Below are positions 48,407 through 57,493 of a stretch of 64,000 nt of DNA, one piece after another (within the stretch, counting starts at the first letter, position 1; every line of letters starts with the position of its first letter). This stretch comes from Chondrocystis sp. NIES-4102. GTDB lineage: Bacteria; Cyanobacteriota; Cyanobacteriia; Cyanobacteriales; Xenococcaceae. The position numbers and the translations under genes are program-made. The DNA lies in NCBI GenBank assembly GCA_002368355.1, contig AP018281.1:1054001-1118000 (forward strand). The letters are read 5' to 3'. Below the pieces are notes generated by a model that saw only the letters and a list, made by a program, of their open reading frames with translations, searched no databases and had not been told where the DNA came from.

Positions 48407-50317
48407 ATGCTAAATATTTTAAATATTTTTCCACCTTCTTTAATATTACTAATGCTTACTTTAGTAATTATACCTACTGCGATCGCTATATTATTACGTA
48501 AATCTCTTTATCGCTATTTAATAGATTCAGCCAATAAAGTATCCAGGTTACTAAGCTATGAAACAAGAGGTAAACAACCACAAATTGTCGAAAATTTAGA
48601 AGCTAGATTTAAACAAGCTAGTCTAAAACTAGAACAAGTAAATACTATTGCTTTAATTGACGGTTTATATAGTCAGGAAAAATTAAACTTTTTAGGCATA
48701 TCTCTACGTTGCGAACAATGGGATTTTTTTTGTCAGACATTACCTAATTTATTATTAGCTTTTGGTTTACTGGGAACTTTTTTTGGTATTAGTGCTAACT
48801 TATATAATCTTAGTCAAACCATTAATCAAAATACTACAGATCTTGATAATTTAATAGAGCAATTACAAATACCATTACAAAATATGGGTATTGCCTTTTC
48901 TACTAGCTTGGCTGCTATATTATGTAGTTCCATTTTGATTATACTCAACTTACGATATAATACAAATTTTGCCAAATCTCTCCTAATTAGTTCTCTAGAA
49001 GACTATCTTGATAACATTTTTAAAATCAATGTTCAGGGTGACACTCGTTTAGATAAAGCTGTCGATCGCATGGTTAAACAACAGCAAGAGTTTTTAGAAA
49101 GATTTCACGTTAAAGTAGGAGAAGTGTTAGAAACTACTATAGGAAATGCTGCGAGTAAAATGGTAGCTGCTAATCAAGGTTTTCAAAATAATGTTGATAG
49201 TTTAGTTAACAGGTTTAACGATATATCTAGTTCTATAGCAACAGGTACTAATAGTTTTCAAGAATCAGCTTTTACCCTCAAAGAACAAATACAAACTGTC
49301 AATAAAATAGTACCTACATTTGAAACCGCAGCTAATAAAATTGAATCTAGTTCCCAAAAATATTTACAAGCTGCAGAAAAAATAGAAGCAAGTAAATTTT
49401 CCGCTCATTTAGAAAATCTTACTGCTGATTTAGCCAACACCCAAAAAGCTTTTTCTCAGTCTACAGCTTTCTTAGGTAATCAAGTACAAAAAATCACTGA
49501 TAACTATCAACAAGTAACTGAATTAGCCCAACAAGTTTATACACAGTTACAAACCACCTCGAATAAACTAGAATCTAGTGCGGTAGGTTTTATTGAAGCA
49601 GCCGAAATATTTAAACAAACCGACTTCGCCGATAAATTAACCACTGCAACTACAGAATTAGTAAATATTCCTCAGCAATTTAATCAATCAACTGCTATTT
49701 TACACCAATCAACTGATGCTTTAGGTAAAACGATTGACAATATTAATATCTTTACTCAACAAACCAATAGTTTAATCGAGCAGGTAAATAAACTTAATCA
49801 TAAATCTAGTCAATTACTAGAAAAAAGTGAGCATAATATTCAACAAGAAATTACTAGCTTAGAAAATATTAAATCCGAACTACATAGTGTTGTAACCAAC
49901 CTGTCCGAACATAAAAAGCAGGTAAATATCGGTCTGATGAACTTTGGAGAAAAAATATTTACAAGCTTTGAGAAGCAAACAGAAAACAATATTATAGAAC
50001 TAAAAAAAATAACATCAGGAATTAACAATAATCTCAATTCCCTGCAACAAAACTATTCCATAATAGCCAAACTCATCAAGAATCTAGAAGACTATCAAAA
50101 CAATTTCCAATCAATTAATTCCAAAATAGCCAGCAGGGCAGAACAACAAGAAAAACAAAGAAATTCAGATCAACAAGGAATTGTCATGATGAGCGAGCGA
50201 TTATTTACAAGTTTTGAACAGCGATCGCAAAATAACACTCAAGAAATAATGAAACTAACAGCCGAATTAAAACAAATAGCTAACCAAATTAATAACCTAA
50301 TCAAAGTAATTAAGTAA
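48407..50317 (+). CDS. ZorA-like MotA/TolQ/ExbB channel protein with long coiled-coil tail
   Basis: 636 residues. TM1 at about 11-31, then a cytoplasmic segment, then the MotA/TolQ core with two helices: NLLLAFGLLGTFFGI at about 114-128 and GIAFSTSLAAILCSSILII at about 161-179. The remaining 450 residues are almost wholly helical heptads projecting into the cytoplasm. This three-helix plus long tail layout is that of ZorA in Zorya systems and is far longer than MotA, TolQ or ExbB. Such proteins form a proton-driven pentamer around a dimer of OmpA-like partners. The gene is intact and starts 34 bases after the tubulin-like gene. Confidence 0.82.
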   Translation: MLNILNIFPPSLILLMLTLVIIPTAIAILLRKSLYRYLIDSANKVSRLLSYETRGKQPQIVENLEARFKQASLKLEQVNTIALIDGLYSQEKLNFLGISLRCEQWDFFCQTLPNLLLAFGLLGTFFGISANLYNLSQTINQNTTDLDNLIEQLQIPLQNMGIAFSTSLAAILCSSILIILNLRYNTNFAKSLLISSLEDYLDNIFKINVQGDTRLDKAVDRMVKQQQEFLERFHVKVGEVLETTIGNAASKMVAANQGFQNNVDSLVNRFNDISSSIATGTNSFQESAFTLKEQIQTVNKIVPTFETAANKIESSSQKYLQAAEKIEASKFSAHLENLTADLANTQKAFSQSTAFLGNQVQKITDNYQQVTELAQQVYTQLQTTSNKLESSAVGFIEAAEIFKQTDFADKLTTATTELVNIPQQFNQSTAILHQSTDALGKTIDNINIFTQQTNSLIEQVNKLNHKSSQLLEKSEHNIQQEITSLENIKSELHSVVTNLSEHKKQVNIGLMNFGEKIFTSFEKQTENNIIELKKITSGINNNLNSLQQNYSIIAKLIKNLEDYQNNFQSINSKIASRAEQQEKQRNSDQQGIVMMSERLFTSFEQRSQNNTQEIMKLTAELKQIANQINNLIKVIK

Positions 50318-50581
50318 CCTAAACTATCAAGAAATAAGGCAAATTAGGAAATATTAAATAATACCATTTCTTAAGCAGTAGCCAAGGATATTGATAATAG
50401 ACTCCCCATTCCCCTATCCTGTCTCCAGACTCCTGATTTGCGGTTGCGTAGCTGTCGTAGACATAGCTTATCCTTGCTTGACTCCCCCCTCCTGTCTCCC
50501 CCCTCCTGTCTCCCGTCTTCCCGTCTCCTGTCTCCCCCCTCCTGACTCCTGTCTCCTAACTCACAATTAATCTAAGAAAAT
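50318..50581. repeat. STRR tract between the ZorA-like and ZorB-like genes
   Basis: From about 50416 to 50562 the sequence is made of CTCCTGT, CTCCTGA and CTCCCCC-type heptamers. A 40-bp unrelated segment (GCGTAGCTGTCGTAGACATA near 50444) interrupts it, resembling small dispersed repeats known from other cyanobacteria. No coding sequence is seen. Confidence 0.82.
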
Positions 50582-51226
50582 ATGTCTAGAAAATCCTTAT
50601 ATACATCAAATCCCACCCAAGAAGCAATGGGCATTTTTCAATCCTTTACTGATTTAATGTCCAATGCTTTTATGATTTTATGTTTATTTTTATTACTAGT
50701 ACTATTGCAATCCCAAAAACTCAATCAAGACCTAAAACAAGCAAACAAGCGATTACAATCAGCCTCACCAATTGTAATAGATGAAAGTTCAGGAAACTTT
50801 AAATTTAAATCAGGAAGTGCCGAACTAAATCCACAACTAAAAAACTATATATCAACTAAAATAAGCCCAGAAATAAACAAAACATTACAAGAGCGAGAAA
50901 TAGATTTCATTCAAATAATTGGACATACAGATGGAGAAGGAACTAAACAAAATAGTAACCTCGATAAAACCTTAGAAACCGTCGCTCAAGGAACACAACC
51001 AGTTAGTAAACTATCAGCAGGTTCAAATGCAGATTTAGGACTGATGAGAGCCTTAGCAGTAGTACAAGAATTACAAAAAACAGGCTTAAAAAACGTAGAA
51101 TTTAGAGCTTATTCTGCTGCTCAACTATATTTACCTTCAGGACATTTAGCATCAATAGATCGTCAACCCGATGAAACCAGACGCAGAATAGAAATCCGTT
51201 TTATCCCTCCAGGTCAATCAAAATAG
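50582..51226 (+). CDS. ZorB-like MotB/OmpA-family protein
   Basis: 214 residues. A short cytoplasmic start is followed by one membrane helix (about 24-44) preceded by FTDLM; Asp24 corresponds in position to the proton-carrying Asp of MotB-type stators. The periplasmic part has an OmpA peptidoglycan-binding domain: FKFKSGSAELNPQLKNYI, IQIIGHTDGEG, NADLGLMRALAVVQELQ and RRRIEIRF. This is the partner expected for the channel protein encoded at 48407, anchoring it to the cell wall. An internal insert of about 30 residues after HTDGEG is unusual. Intact gene, 264 bp after its partner. Confidence 0.83.
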   Translation: MSRKSLYTSNPTQEAMGIFQSFTDLMSNAFMILCLFLLLVLLQSQKLNQDLKQANKRLQSASPIVIDESSGNFKFKSGSAELNPQLKNYISTKISPEINKTLQEREIDFIQIIGHTDGEGTKQNSNLDKTLETVAQGTQPVSKLSAGSNADLGLMRALAVVQELQKTGLKNVEFRAYSAAQLYLPSGHLASIDRQPDETRRRIEIRFIPPGQSK

Positions 51227-51287
51227 ATAAAATGCAATAAACTTGGATTGATTAAAATAATTAAATATCTATTCAAGAGTACATGAT

Positions 51288-54194
51288 ATGAACCTGACAC
51301 CAATTTGGGGGTCGTTAACTGTTTTAATTATATGTCCCTTATTGGGTGGGCTACCTCTAATAGACTGGATCACCTATACCCTAACAGGTAAAAACCTTGC
51401 TCAGTTAGGAACAGGAAACGTCTCAGTCTCCGCAGCCTTTTATCACGGTGGTAAACTAGCAGGCATTGCTGCTATAGTCTCAGAAGCAGCCAAAGGTATT
51501 ATAGCCGTATTATTAACTAGATTATTTTTCCCAATAGGTTCAGCCTGGGAAATTATAGCAATTATCGCTTTAGTAATGGGGCGTTATTGGATAGGAAAAA
51601 GTGCTGGTACGACAAATGCGGTATGGGGAATTATGACTCACGATGCGATCGCAGGTGGGTTAGTCTGGTTAACTAGTTTAATTGGTTTTACCATAATTCG
51701 AGATCGTGCTTTGGGCAAATATGGCGCATTAGTTCTCTTAGTAGTTATTGTGGGGTTACGTCATCCCAATAACCCAGAATATGCCTTTTCTATCGTGGGT
51801 TTAGCCAGTTTACTTGCCTGGATATATCAAAATATAGCAGACGATCTAGATTTAGTTGCCAACACAGGAGAAGCCAGTAGTCAGAAAATGTTTCGTTTTT
51901 TTCAGGGAGATAGAAGTATCGTTACTTTAAACAGTAAATTAAAAGCCAATCAAGTCGGTGCAAAGATAGCCAATTTATCTTTATTAAAACGACTGGGATA
52001 TCCTGTGGTGGATGGTTGGGTATTGCGCCCAGGGGAAGACTGCCAAAATCTCGTAGATGCCCTCAATCCCACTCCCCAAGACCCTTTAATTGTACGCTCT
52101 TCAGCCATAGGGGAAGATACCGCCACCGCCTCGGCAGCAGGGCAATATTTGAGTATTTTGGATGTTACAGATCGTCAACAACTAATGGCAGCGATCATCA
52201 ACTGTCAATCTTCCTATTTAGATAGTAGTGCGGTTGAATATCGTCGTCGCCATAATCAGCCAACCGCAGATATCGCCGTATTAATTCAAAAGCAAATTGC
52301 AGGAGTATATAGTGGTGTGGCTTTTAGCCGTGATCCTGTAGATCGATCTTCTAACGCCGTCTCCATTGAAGCTTTAACTGGCAAAGCAACAAAAATTGTT
52401 TCGGGTAAATTTACTCCCCAAAGATATCGTGTAATCATTCCCGAAGCCTCGGCAACAGAAACAACTATTAGTGTAATAGAAGAAAATAACACCGACGAAT
52501 CTATCCCTCATACCCTACTCGAATCAGTAGCCTTGTTAGCTAGGGAAATGGAGGAACTATTTGAAGGTCTTCCCCAAGATTTAGAATGGACTTACGACGG
52601 CGATAAACTGTGGTTATTGCAAGTACGTCCTATCACTACCCTACAACCAATTTGGACAAGGCGCATTGCAGCAGAAGTAATTCCAGGTAAAATTCGTCCT
52701 CTAACTTGGTCAATTAATCAGCCTCTTACCTGTGGCGTTTGGGGTAAATTATTTACCATTGTCTTGGGCGATCGCGCTCGTGATTTAAACTTTGAACAAA
52801 CTGCTACCCTTCACTTTGCTAGTGCTTATTTCAATGTCACCCTCTTAGGTACAATCTTTCGCCGTATGGGTTTGCCACCAGAAAGTCTGGAGTTTTTAAC
52901 TAGGGGAGAAAAGTTTAGTAAACCCCCTATAACCTCCACAATTAAAAATATTCCAGGACTCTGGAGACTCTTTAAACGTGAGTATAATCTCTGGCACGAT
53001 TTTGATCGCGATCGCACTGGGTTATTTACTCCCATCTTATCTGAGTTACAATCTCAACCTGCCATACATTTATCACCAGCAGAAATTATCACCAGAATTA
53101 ATACCATCCTCGGCTTACTTGATAAAGTAACTTATTACAATATTCTCGCCCCCCTCAGTCTGGCAATTCGCAGCGCAATTTTAAAAGTAAATTCTAATCA
53201 ATTAGACCAAAGCCAAGCCCCAGAAGTTAAGGCGGTTAAAACTTTAGCTGCTGTGGCATCAGATACGCGCAAACTGTTGGCAACTGAAAGTATTACTTTT
53301 GATTCATCTGCTTCCCTTTTTGCCCATCTTGCCGAAACTCCCGAAGGTGCAAGTATTATGGATCGATTTAATCTTTGGTTACAGGAATATGGGTATTTAA
53401 GTGAAGTTGCCACCGATATCGCTATTCCTCGTTGGCAGGATCAACCAGGTATCTCTAAGGAAATGTTTACCCGCTTTTTCTTTGATGCTCATGGTGCAAA
53501 ACAAGTCCAGTCATCCCCCACCATCTCTAACCAGTCATGGCAAGCGAAAATAGTCCAAAACCGACTTAATCTTAAGGTGCAAGTGGGAGATATTTACAAT
53601 CGTTTATTAGCTTATCTACGTTGGAGTTTTTTAGCCCTAGGGCAACAATGGTGCAAAATGGGTCTAATTACCGCTACTGAAGATATATTTTTCCTAAAAT
53701 TAGAAGAAATAGTAGCCATAACCCAGACTGTAACAGATCAACAACCTCAAAAGTTAATCACCCAAAGAAAAGAGCAATGGTTAAGGGATAAGGAATTAAC
53801 CTATATGCCAAAATTGGTTTATGGTAAACCTGAAGCTGCCTTTTGGACAACACCTGAAATTGCCGACTCCCAGTTTAAATTTAAAGGTATTGGCACTAGT
53901 GCTGGTGAAATAGAAGGAGTAATTAAAATTGTTACTAGTCTACAAGATAGTTCCAAAATTGATCGGCAAACAATTATCGTAGTTCCCTATACTGATGCTG
54001 GTTGGTCGCCTATACTCGCCCGTGCTGGGGGATTGATTTCTGAAGTTGGTGGTCGTTTATCCCACGGGGCTATTATTGCTAGAGAATATAATATGCCCGC
54101 CGTTATGGATATTGCTAATGCCACCAAATTATTCCAGGATGGTCAACGGGTCAAAATTAATGGTCAAACAGGAATTGTGGAGATGTTAAAGTAG
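51288..54194 (+). CDS. PlsY-like acyltransferase fused to PEP-synthase-like dikinase
   Basis: 968 residues. Residues 1 to about 200 form a polytopic membrane domain resembling PlsY glycerol-3-phosphate acyltransferase: LAQLGTGNVSVSAAFYHGGK aligns with motif 1, and SEAAKGIIAVL with motif 2; motif 3 is altered (GKSAGTTNAVWG for GFKGGKG). Residues about 215-455 are a PEP/pyruvate ATP-grasp domain (GAKIANLSLLKRLG, LIVRSSAIGEDTATASAAGQ, LEWTYDGDKLWLLQVRPI). After a 380-residue middle comes the swivelling phosphohistidine domain with GGRLSHGAIIAREYNMPAV at the end. Family members transfer phosphate from ATP to a small acceptor. Confidence 0.83.
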   Translation: MNLTPIWGSLTVLIICPLLGGLPLIDWITYTLTGKNLAQLGTGNVSVSAAFYHGGKLAGIAAIVSEAAKGIIAVLLTRLFFPIGSAWEIIAIIALVMGRYWIGKSAGTTNAVWGIMTHDAIAGGLVWLTSLIGFTIIRDRALGKYGALVLLVVIVGLRHPNNPEYAFSIVGLASLLAWIYQNIADDLDLVANTGEASSQKMFRFFQGDRSIVTLNSKLKANQVGAKIANLSLLKRLGYPVVDGWVLRPGEDCQNLVDALNPTPQDPLIVRSSAIGEDTATASAAGQYLSILDVTDRQQLMAAIINCQSSYLDSSAVEYRRRHNQPTADIAVLIQKQIAGVYSGVAFSRDPVDRSSNAVSIEALTGKATKIVSGKFTPQRYRVIIPEASATETTISVIEENNTDESIPHTLLESVALLAREMEELFEGLPQDLEWTYDGDKLWLLQVRPITTLQPIWTRRIAAEVIPGKIRPLTWSINQPLTCGVWGKLFTIVLGDRARDLNFEQTATLHFASAYFNVTLLGTIFRRMGLPPESLEFLTRGEKFSKPPITSTIKNIPGLWRLFKREYNLWHDFDRDRTGLFTPILSELQSQPAIHLSPAEIITRINTILGLLDKVTYYNILAPLSLAIRSAILKVNSNQLDQSQAPEVKAVKTLAAVASDTRKLLATESITFDSSASLFAHLAETPEGASIMDRFNLWLQEYGYLSEVATDIAIPRWQDQPGISKEMFTRFFFDAHGAKQVQSSPTISNQSWQAKIVQNRLNLKVQVGDIYNRLLAYLRWSFLALGQQWCKMGLITATEDIFFLKLEEIVAITQTVTDQQPQKLITQRKEQWLRDKELTYMPKLVYGKPEAAFWTTPEIADSQFKFKGIGTSAGEIEGVIKIVTSLQDSSKIDRQTIIVVPYTDAGWSPILARAGGLISEVGGRLSHGAIIAREYNMPAVMDIANATKLFQDGQRVKINGQTGIVEMLK

Positions 54195-54255
54195 ACTATC
54201 AATGTTTTCGGTCTATTCTTAGATATTATTTAAAGATTCATTACTCCTTTTTTAT

Positions 54256-55302
54256 ATGTTTGGTCTGATTTTTGCAGTACTTATTCTTCTATCAGGTTCA
54301 GCCTTTTGTTCGGGAGCAGAAGCAGCACTTCTATCTATTTCTCCTATTAAAGTTAAACAAATGGCTCAATCTAAAAAGCCTGCTGCAGTTGCTTTAGCTA
54401 ATATTAGGCGCAAAATTAATCGCCCGATCGCTACCATTGTTATTCTAAATAATATTTTTAATATTGTTGGTAGTATACTTGTTGGTAATATAGTAACAAA
54501 GGTATTAGGGGATAGGTGGTTAGGTATCTTTTCAGGAGTTTTAACCTTTTTAATTATCATCTTTGGTGAAATTGCGCCCAAAACCCTAGGTCAACGTTAT
54601 GCCGAGCCACTCAGTTTACTAGTAGCCATTCCCGTCAAATTCTTGACCTTAATTTTCACTCCCCTAGTCTTACTATTAGAAATTGCCACTTCTCCCTTCA
54701 CTAAAGGTAGCAATTTACCCACGACTGACGAAGCAGAAATCAAATTTTTAACTAATGTGGGTTTCCAAGAAGGGGTAATTGAAGATGACGAAGCAGAAAT
54801 GATTCAAAGGGTATTTCAATTAAACGATCTCAACGCTTCAGATTTAATGACTCCCAGAATCATTGTTACTTATGTGCGGGGGGACGAGACTTTAAGTGAA
54901 TGTAAACAGGATATTATTAGATCCCAACACACAAGAATTTTAGTAATCGATCAAAATATTGATAATGTTACAGGCATAGTCTTAAAAGACGAATTACTCA
55001 CAGCCATGATTGAAGGTAATAGCGATCGCCAAATTAATGAGCTTAAGCGTCCTGTACATTTTGTCCCCGAAACTAATCGCGCCGATAAACTATTAAAAGT
55101 CTTCCAAGACAACCGTGAACATTTAGCAGTGGTGTTAGATGAATATGGTGGTGTGGCTGGAGTCGTTACCCTAGAAGATGTTTTGGAAGTTTTAACAGGG
55201 GAAATTGTTGATGAAACTGATCGCAATGTGGATTTACAAGAAATTGCTCGTAAAAAGCGTTTACGTCTGTTAAAATCGCGAGGAATTAACAGTGATCAGT
55301 AA
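54256..55302 (+). CDS. CNNM/DUF21 and CBS-domain transporter (HlyC/CorC family)
   Basis: 348 residues. The DUF21 membrane domain (1 to about 160, four helices, SGSAFCSGAEAALLSISPIKV and FGEIAPKTLGQRYAEPLS) is followed by a linker (EDDEAEMIQRVFQLND) and a CBS pair (about 195-320: LMTPRIIVTYV, VVLDEYGGVAGVVTLEDVLE). The C-terminal CorC_HlyC domain found in longer members is absent. Magnesium or other divalent cation efflux is likely for the family. No operon partners; the LptD-like gene follows. Confidence 0.9.
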   Translation: MFGLIFAVLILLSGSAFCSGAEAALLSISPIKVKQMAQSKKPAAVALANIRRKINRPIATIVILNNIFNIVGSILVGNIVTKVLGDRWLGIFSGVLTFLIIIFGEIAPKTLGQRYAEPLSLLVAIPVKFLTLIFTPLVLLLEIATSPFTKGSNLPTTDEAEIKFLTNVGFQEGVIEDDEAEMIQRVFQLNDLNASDLMTPRIIVTYVRGDETLSECKQDIIRSQHTRILVIDQNIDNVTGIVLKDELLTAMIEGNSDRQINELKRPVHFVPETNRADKLLKVFQDNREHLAVVLDEYGGVAGVVTLEDVLEVLTGEIVDETDRNVDLQEIARKKRLRLLKSRGINSDQ

Positions 55303-55345
55303 TTAGGTAATAGTGAGCCTAAAAAATAAACTTCGCAAATAAGGT

Positions 55346-57493
55346 ATGGGAAATTTTTGGCGGTGTTGTATAGGAATAATTTTATGGATATGTTTACCTC
55401 AATTATCCTTATTAGCTTCAGAAATTACGCCAATTAACCGTAAAGCAAAGGATTTATTAAGCGATCGCGCCAGATCTGGTGAAGTAATAAACCCATCCCA
55501 CAGCTTGAGACAAGAATTAATTCTTAGCGAGCGCCGAGGAAAAATCAGCAAGTTTGCCATACCTATAGCAAATTCCCAATTATCAGCTATTCCCATCGAG
55601 CAGGTAGAAGTAATTGAAGTAATTGCCGATCGCCAGGAATATGATCTACCTAGTCAGGTAATTAGGGCAAACGGTAAGGTGGTGATGCGTTTTGCTCAAT
55701 CAGTGATGCAATGCGATCGCTTAGAGATTAATTTGGAAGAGCGTATAGCGGTAGCCTATGGCAATGTGGTCTTAAAACGTGGAGAACAAGTACTGCGAGG
55801 GGAAAAGTTTGAATATAATTTAATTGCCGATCGCGGAATTGTTTATAACGCAGGGGGGGAAATATATCAACCCAGTTTGGCTCAAGATATAGATTTAAGG
55901 CAAAAGTTAACACCACCAAGCATTTTAGATCAATCTTTAAGCGATCGCTTGGTTATTCAACAACCTTTAAGTAATGTTACAGGGTCAACAGGCATTGAGA
56001 CTACGTTCGGCAATACCAGGGATAATAATTTATTGCCAGCAGATAGTACCACTACTGGGACAATTAACCGTCTACGGTTTCAAGCTGCTAAAATTGATTT
56101 TGCTGGTAGTAGTTGGTCAGCCAGAGATCTACGCCTAACTAATGACCCTTTTTCTCCCCCAGAATTGGAATTACGAGCCGAAACGGCAGAATTTCAACCC
56201 ATTGACCTATTAACTAATAGGTTAACCACAACTAAATCCCGTGTAGTAATAGATGATCGTTTTACTATTCCCCTTTTAACTAGTGTTTTTGTCTTCGATG
56301 ATCGTTTTAGTCAACCAGGAATATTTAATCTAGGTTTTGATGGGGAAGAAAGAGGCGGATTATATATTGAAAGTACCTTTAAAATTATAGAGACGGAAAA
56401 CTTTAGTTGGAGAATTACCCCACAATATTTTTGGCAACGCGCCCTATTTCCAACTACTTTTGGCTTTAGTAATGAGGATCAAGGAGGAGTATTTAATTCC
56501 GCAGCCTTTGGGTTAAAAAACCGTCTACAAGCGAATTTATCTCCCAGAACTAACTTTACGGGTAATATAAGTCTTACTAGTTTTAATTTTAATCAGCTTG
56601 ACGATAACTTACGTGCCAAAGTAGCTATACAGCAAACAGTTGGGCAATTAGCTAATCCCTATACCTTCAGTTTAGAATACAATTACCGCGATCGCCTGTT
56701 TAATGGTTCACTCGGTTTTCAAACCGTAACATCTAGTGTCGGTGGTGTAATTACTTCCCCTAATATAGCGATCGCTGATACTGGCGTAACTTTAAGATAT
56801 CAAGGTTCAATTCAAAATATTAGTGCTGATACTGATCGACAAGATTTATTATCTTTAAACCGCGATAATGATCGTATTAATCTAACCCGCTATCAAGCAG
56901 CATTATTTCTGGATAAAACCTTTCCTATCTGGTCGGGGAAACCTCTACCTAGTACACGCGAGCAAGGATTACGTTATACTCCAAATCCTGTAGTTCCTTA
57001 TTGGGAATTATTTACAGGGATTTCTGGGGTAAGTAGTATTTATAGTAATAATGATACTCAATTGTCCTTAGCAGGAAATATCGGCATTAGAGGACAATTA
57101 GGTCATTTTTCCCGTTCTTGGTTGGATTATACAGGATTTGAATTGAGCTACGCCCAAAATATTCGTGGAGATGCTTCTCCTTTTCTCTTCGATCGCATAG
57201 TAGACCGTCAAACCCTTACTCTCGGTATTACTCAACAGGTTTATGGCCCAATTCGTTTAGGATTTCAAACTGCCGTTGATTTAAATGATAATAATGAGAT
57301 TAGTACTGATTATCTTTTAGAATATAGTCGCCGAACTCACAATGTTACCCTTCGTTATAATCCTATCTTGGAACTTGGATCTTTTAGTCTACGCATCAGT
57401 GATTTTAATTGGCAAGGTAATCCTCAGCCTTTTGAGTCTGAAGGTGTTACTCCTGTCATTCAAGGGGTTAAGCAGGAGTTAGGTAGTAGGTAG
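55346..57493 (+). CDS. DUF3769 LptD/OstA-like outer-membrane protein
   Basis: 715 residues, with AAGG five bases before the ATG. A signal peptide (about 1-25) is followed by an OstA-like jellyroll (about 85-180: VIRANGKVVMRFAQSVMQCD, ERIAVAYGNVVLKRGEQVL) and a long beta-rich region with alternating strands to the end, fitting a beta-barrel. In cyanobacteria this family is thought to act as LptD, inserting lipopolysaccharide into the outer leaflet. The last residues (ELGSR) and the stop are encoded by a GGTAGTA heptamer tract, which continues after the gene. Confidence 0.82.
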   Translation: MGNFWRCCIGIILWICLPQLSLLASEITPINRKAKDLLSDRARSGEVINPSHSLRQELILSERRGKISKFAIPIANSQLSAIPIEQVEVIEVIADRQEYDLPSQVIRANGKVVMRFAQSVMQCDRLEINLEERIAVAYGNVVLKRGEQVLRGEKFEYNLIADRGIVYNAGGEIYQPSLAQDIDLRQKLTPPSILDQSLSDRLVIQQPLSNVTGSTGIETTFGNTRDNNLLPADSTTTGTINRLRFQAAKIDFAGSSWSARDLRLTNDPFSPPELELRAETAEFQPIDLLTNRLTTTKSRVVIDDRFTIPLLTSVFVFDDRFSQPGIFNLGFDGEERGGLYIESTFKIIETENFSWRITPQYFWQRALFPTTFGFSNEDQGGVFNSAAFGLKNRLQANLSPRTNFTGNISLTSFNFNQLDDNLRAKVAIQQTVGQLANPYTFSLEYNYRDRLFNGSLGFQTVTSSVGGVITSPNIAIADTGVTLRYQGSIQNISADTDRQDLLSLNRDNDRINLTRYQAALFLDKTFPIWSGKPLPSTREQGLRYTPNPVVPYWELFTGISGVSSIYSNNDTQLSLAGNIGIRGQLGHFSRSWLDYTGFELSYAQNIRGDASPFLFDRIVDRQTLTLGITQQVYGPIRLGFQTAVDLNDNNEISTDYLLEYSRRTHNVTLRYNPILELGSFSLRISDFNWQGNPQPFESEGVTPVIQGVKQELGSR

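Noticed and set aside
48407-51226. Flagellar MotA/MotB or TolQ/TolR pair
   Set aside because: No flagellar or tol genes nearby, and the 450-residue coiled-coil tail does not fit MotA or TolQ.
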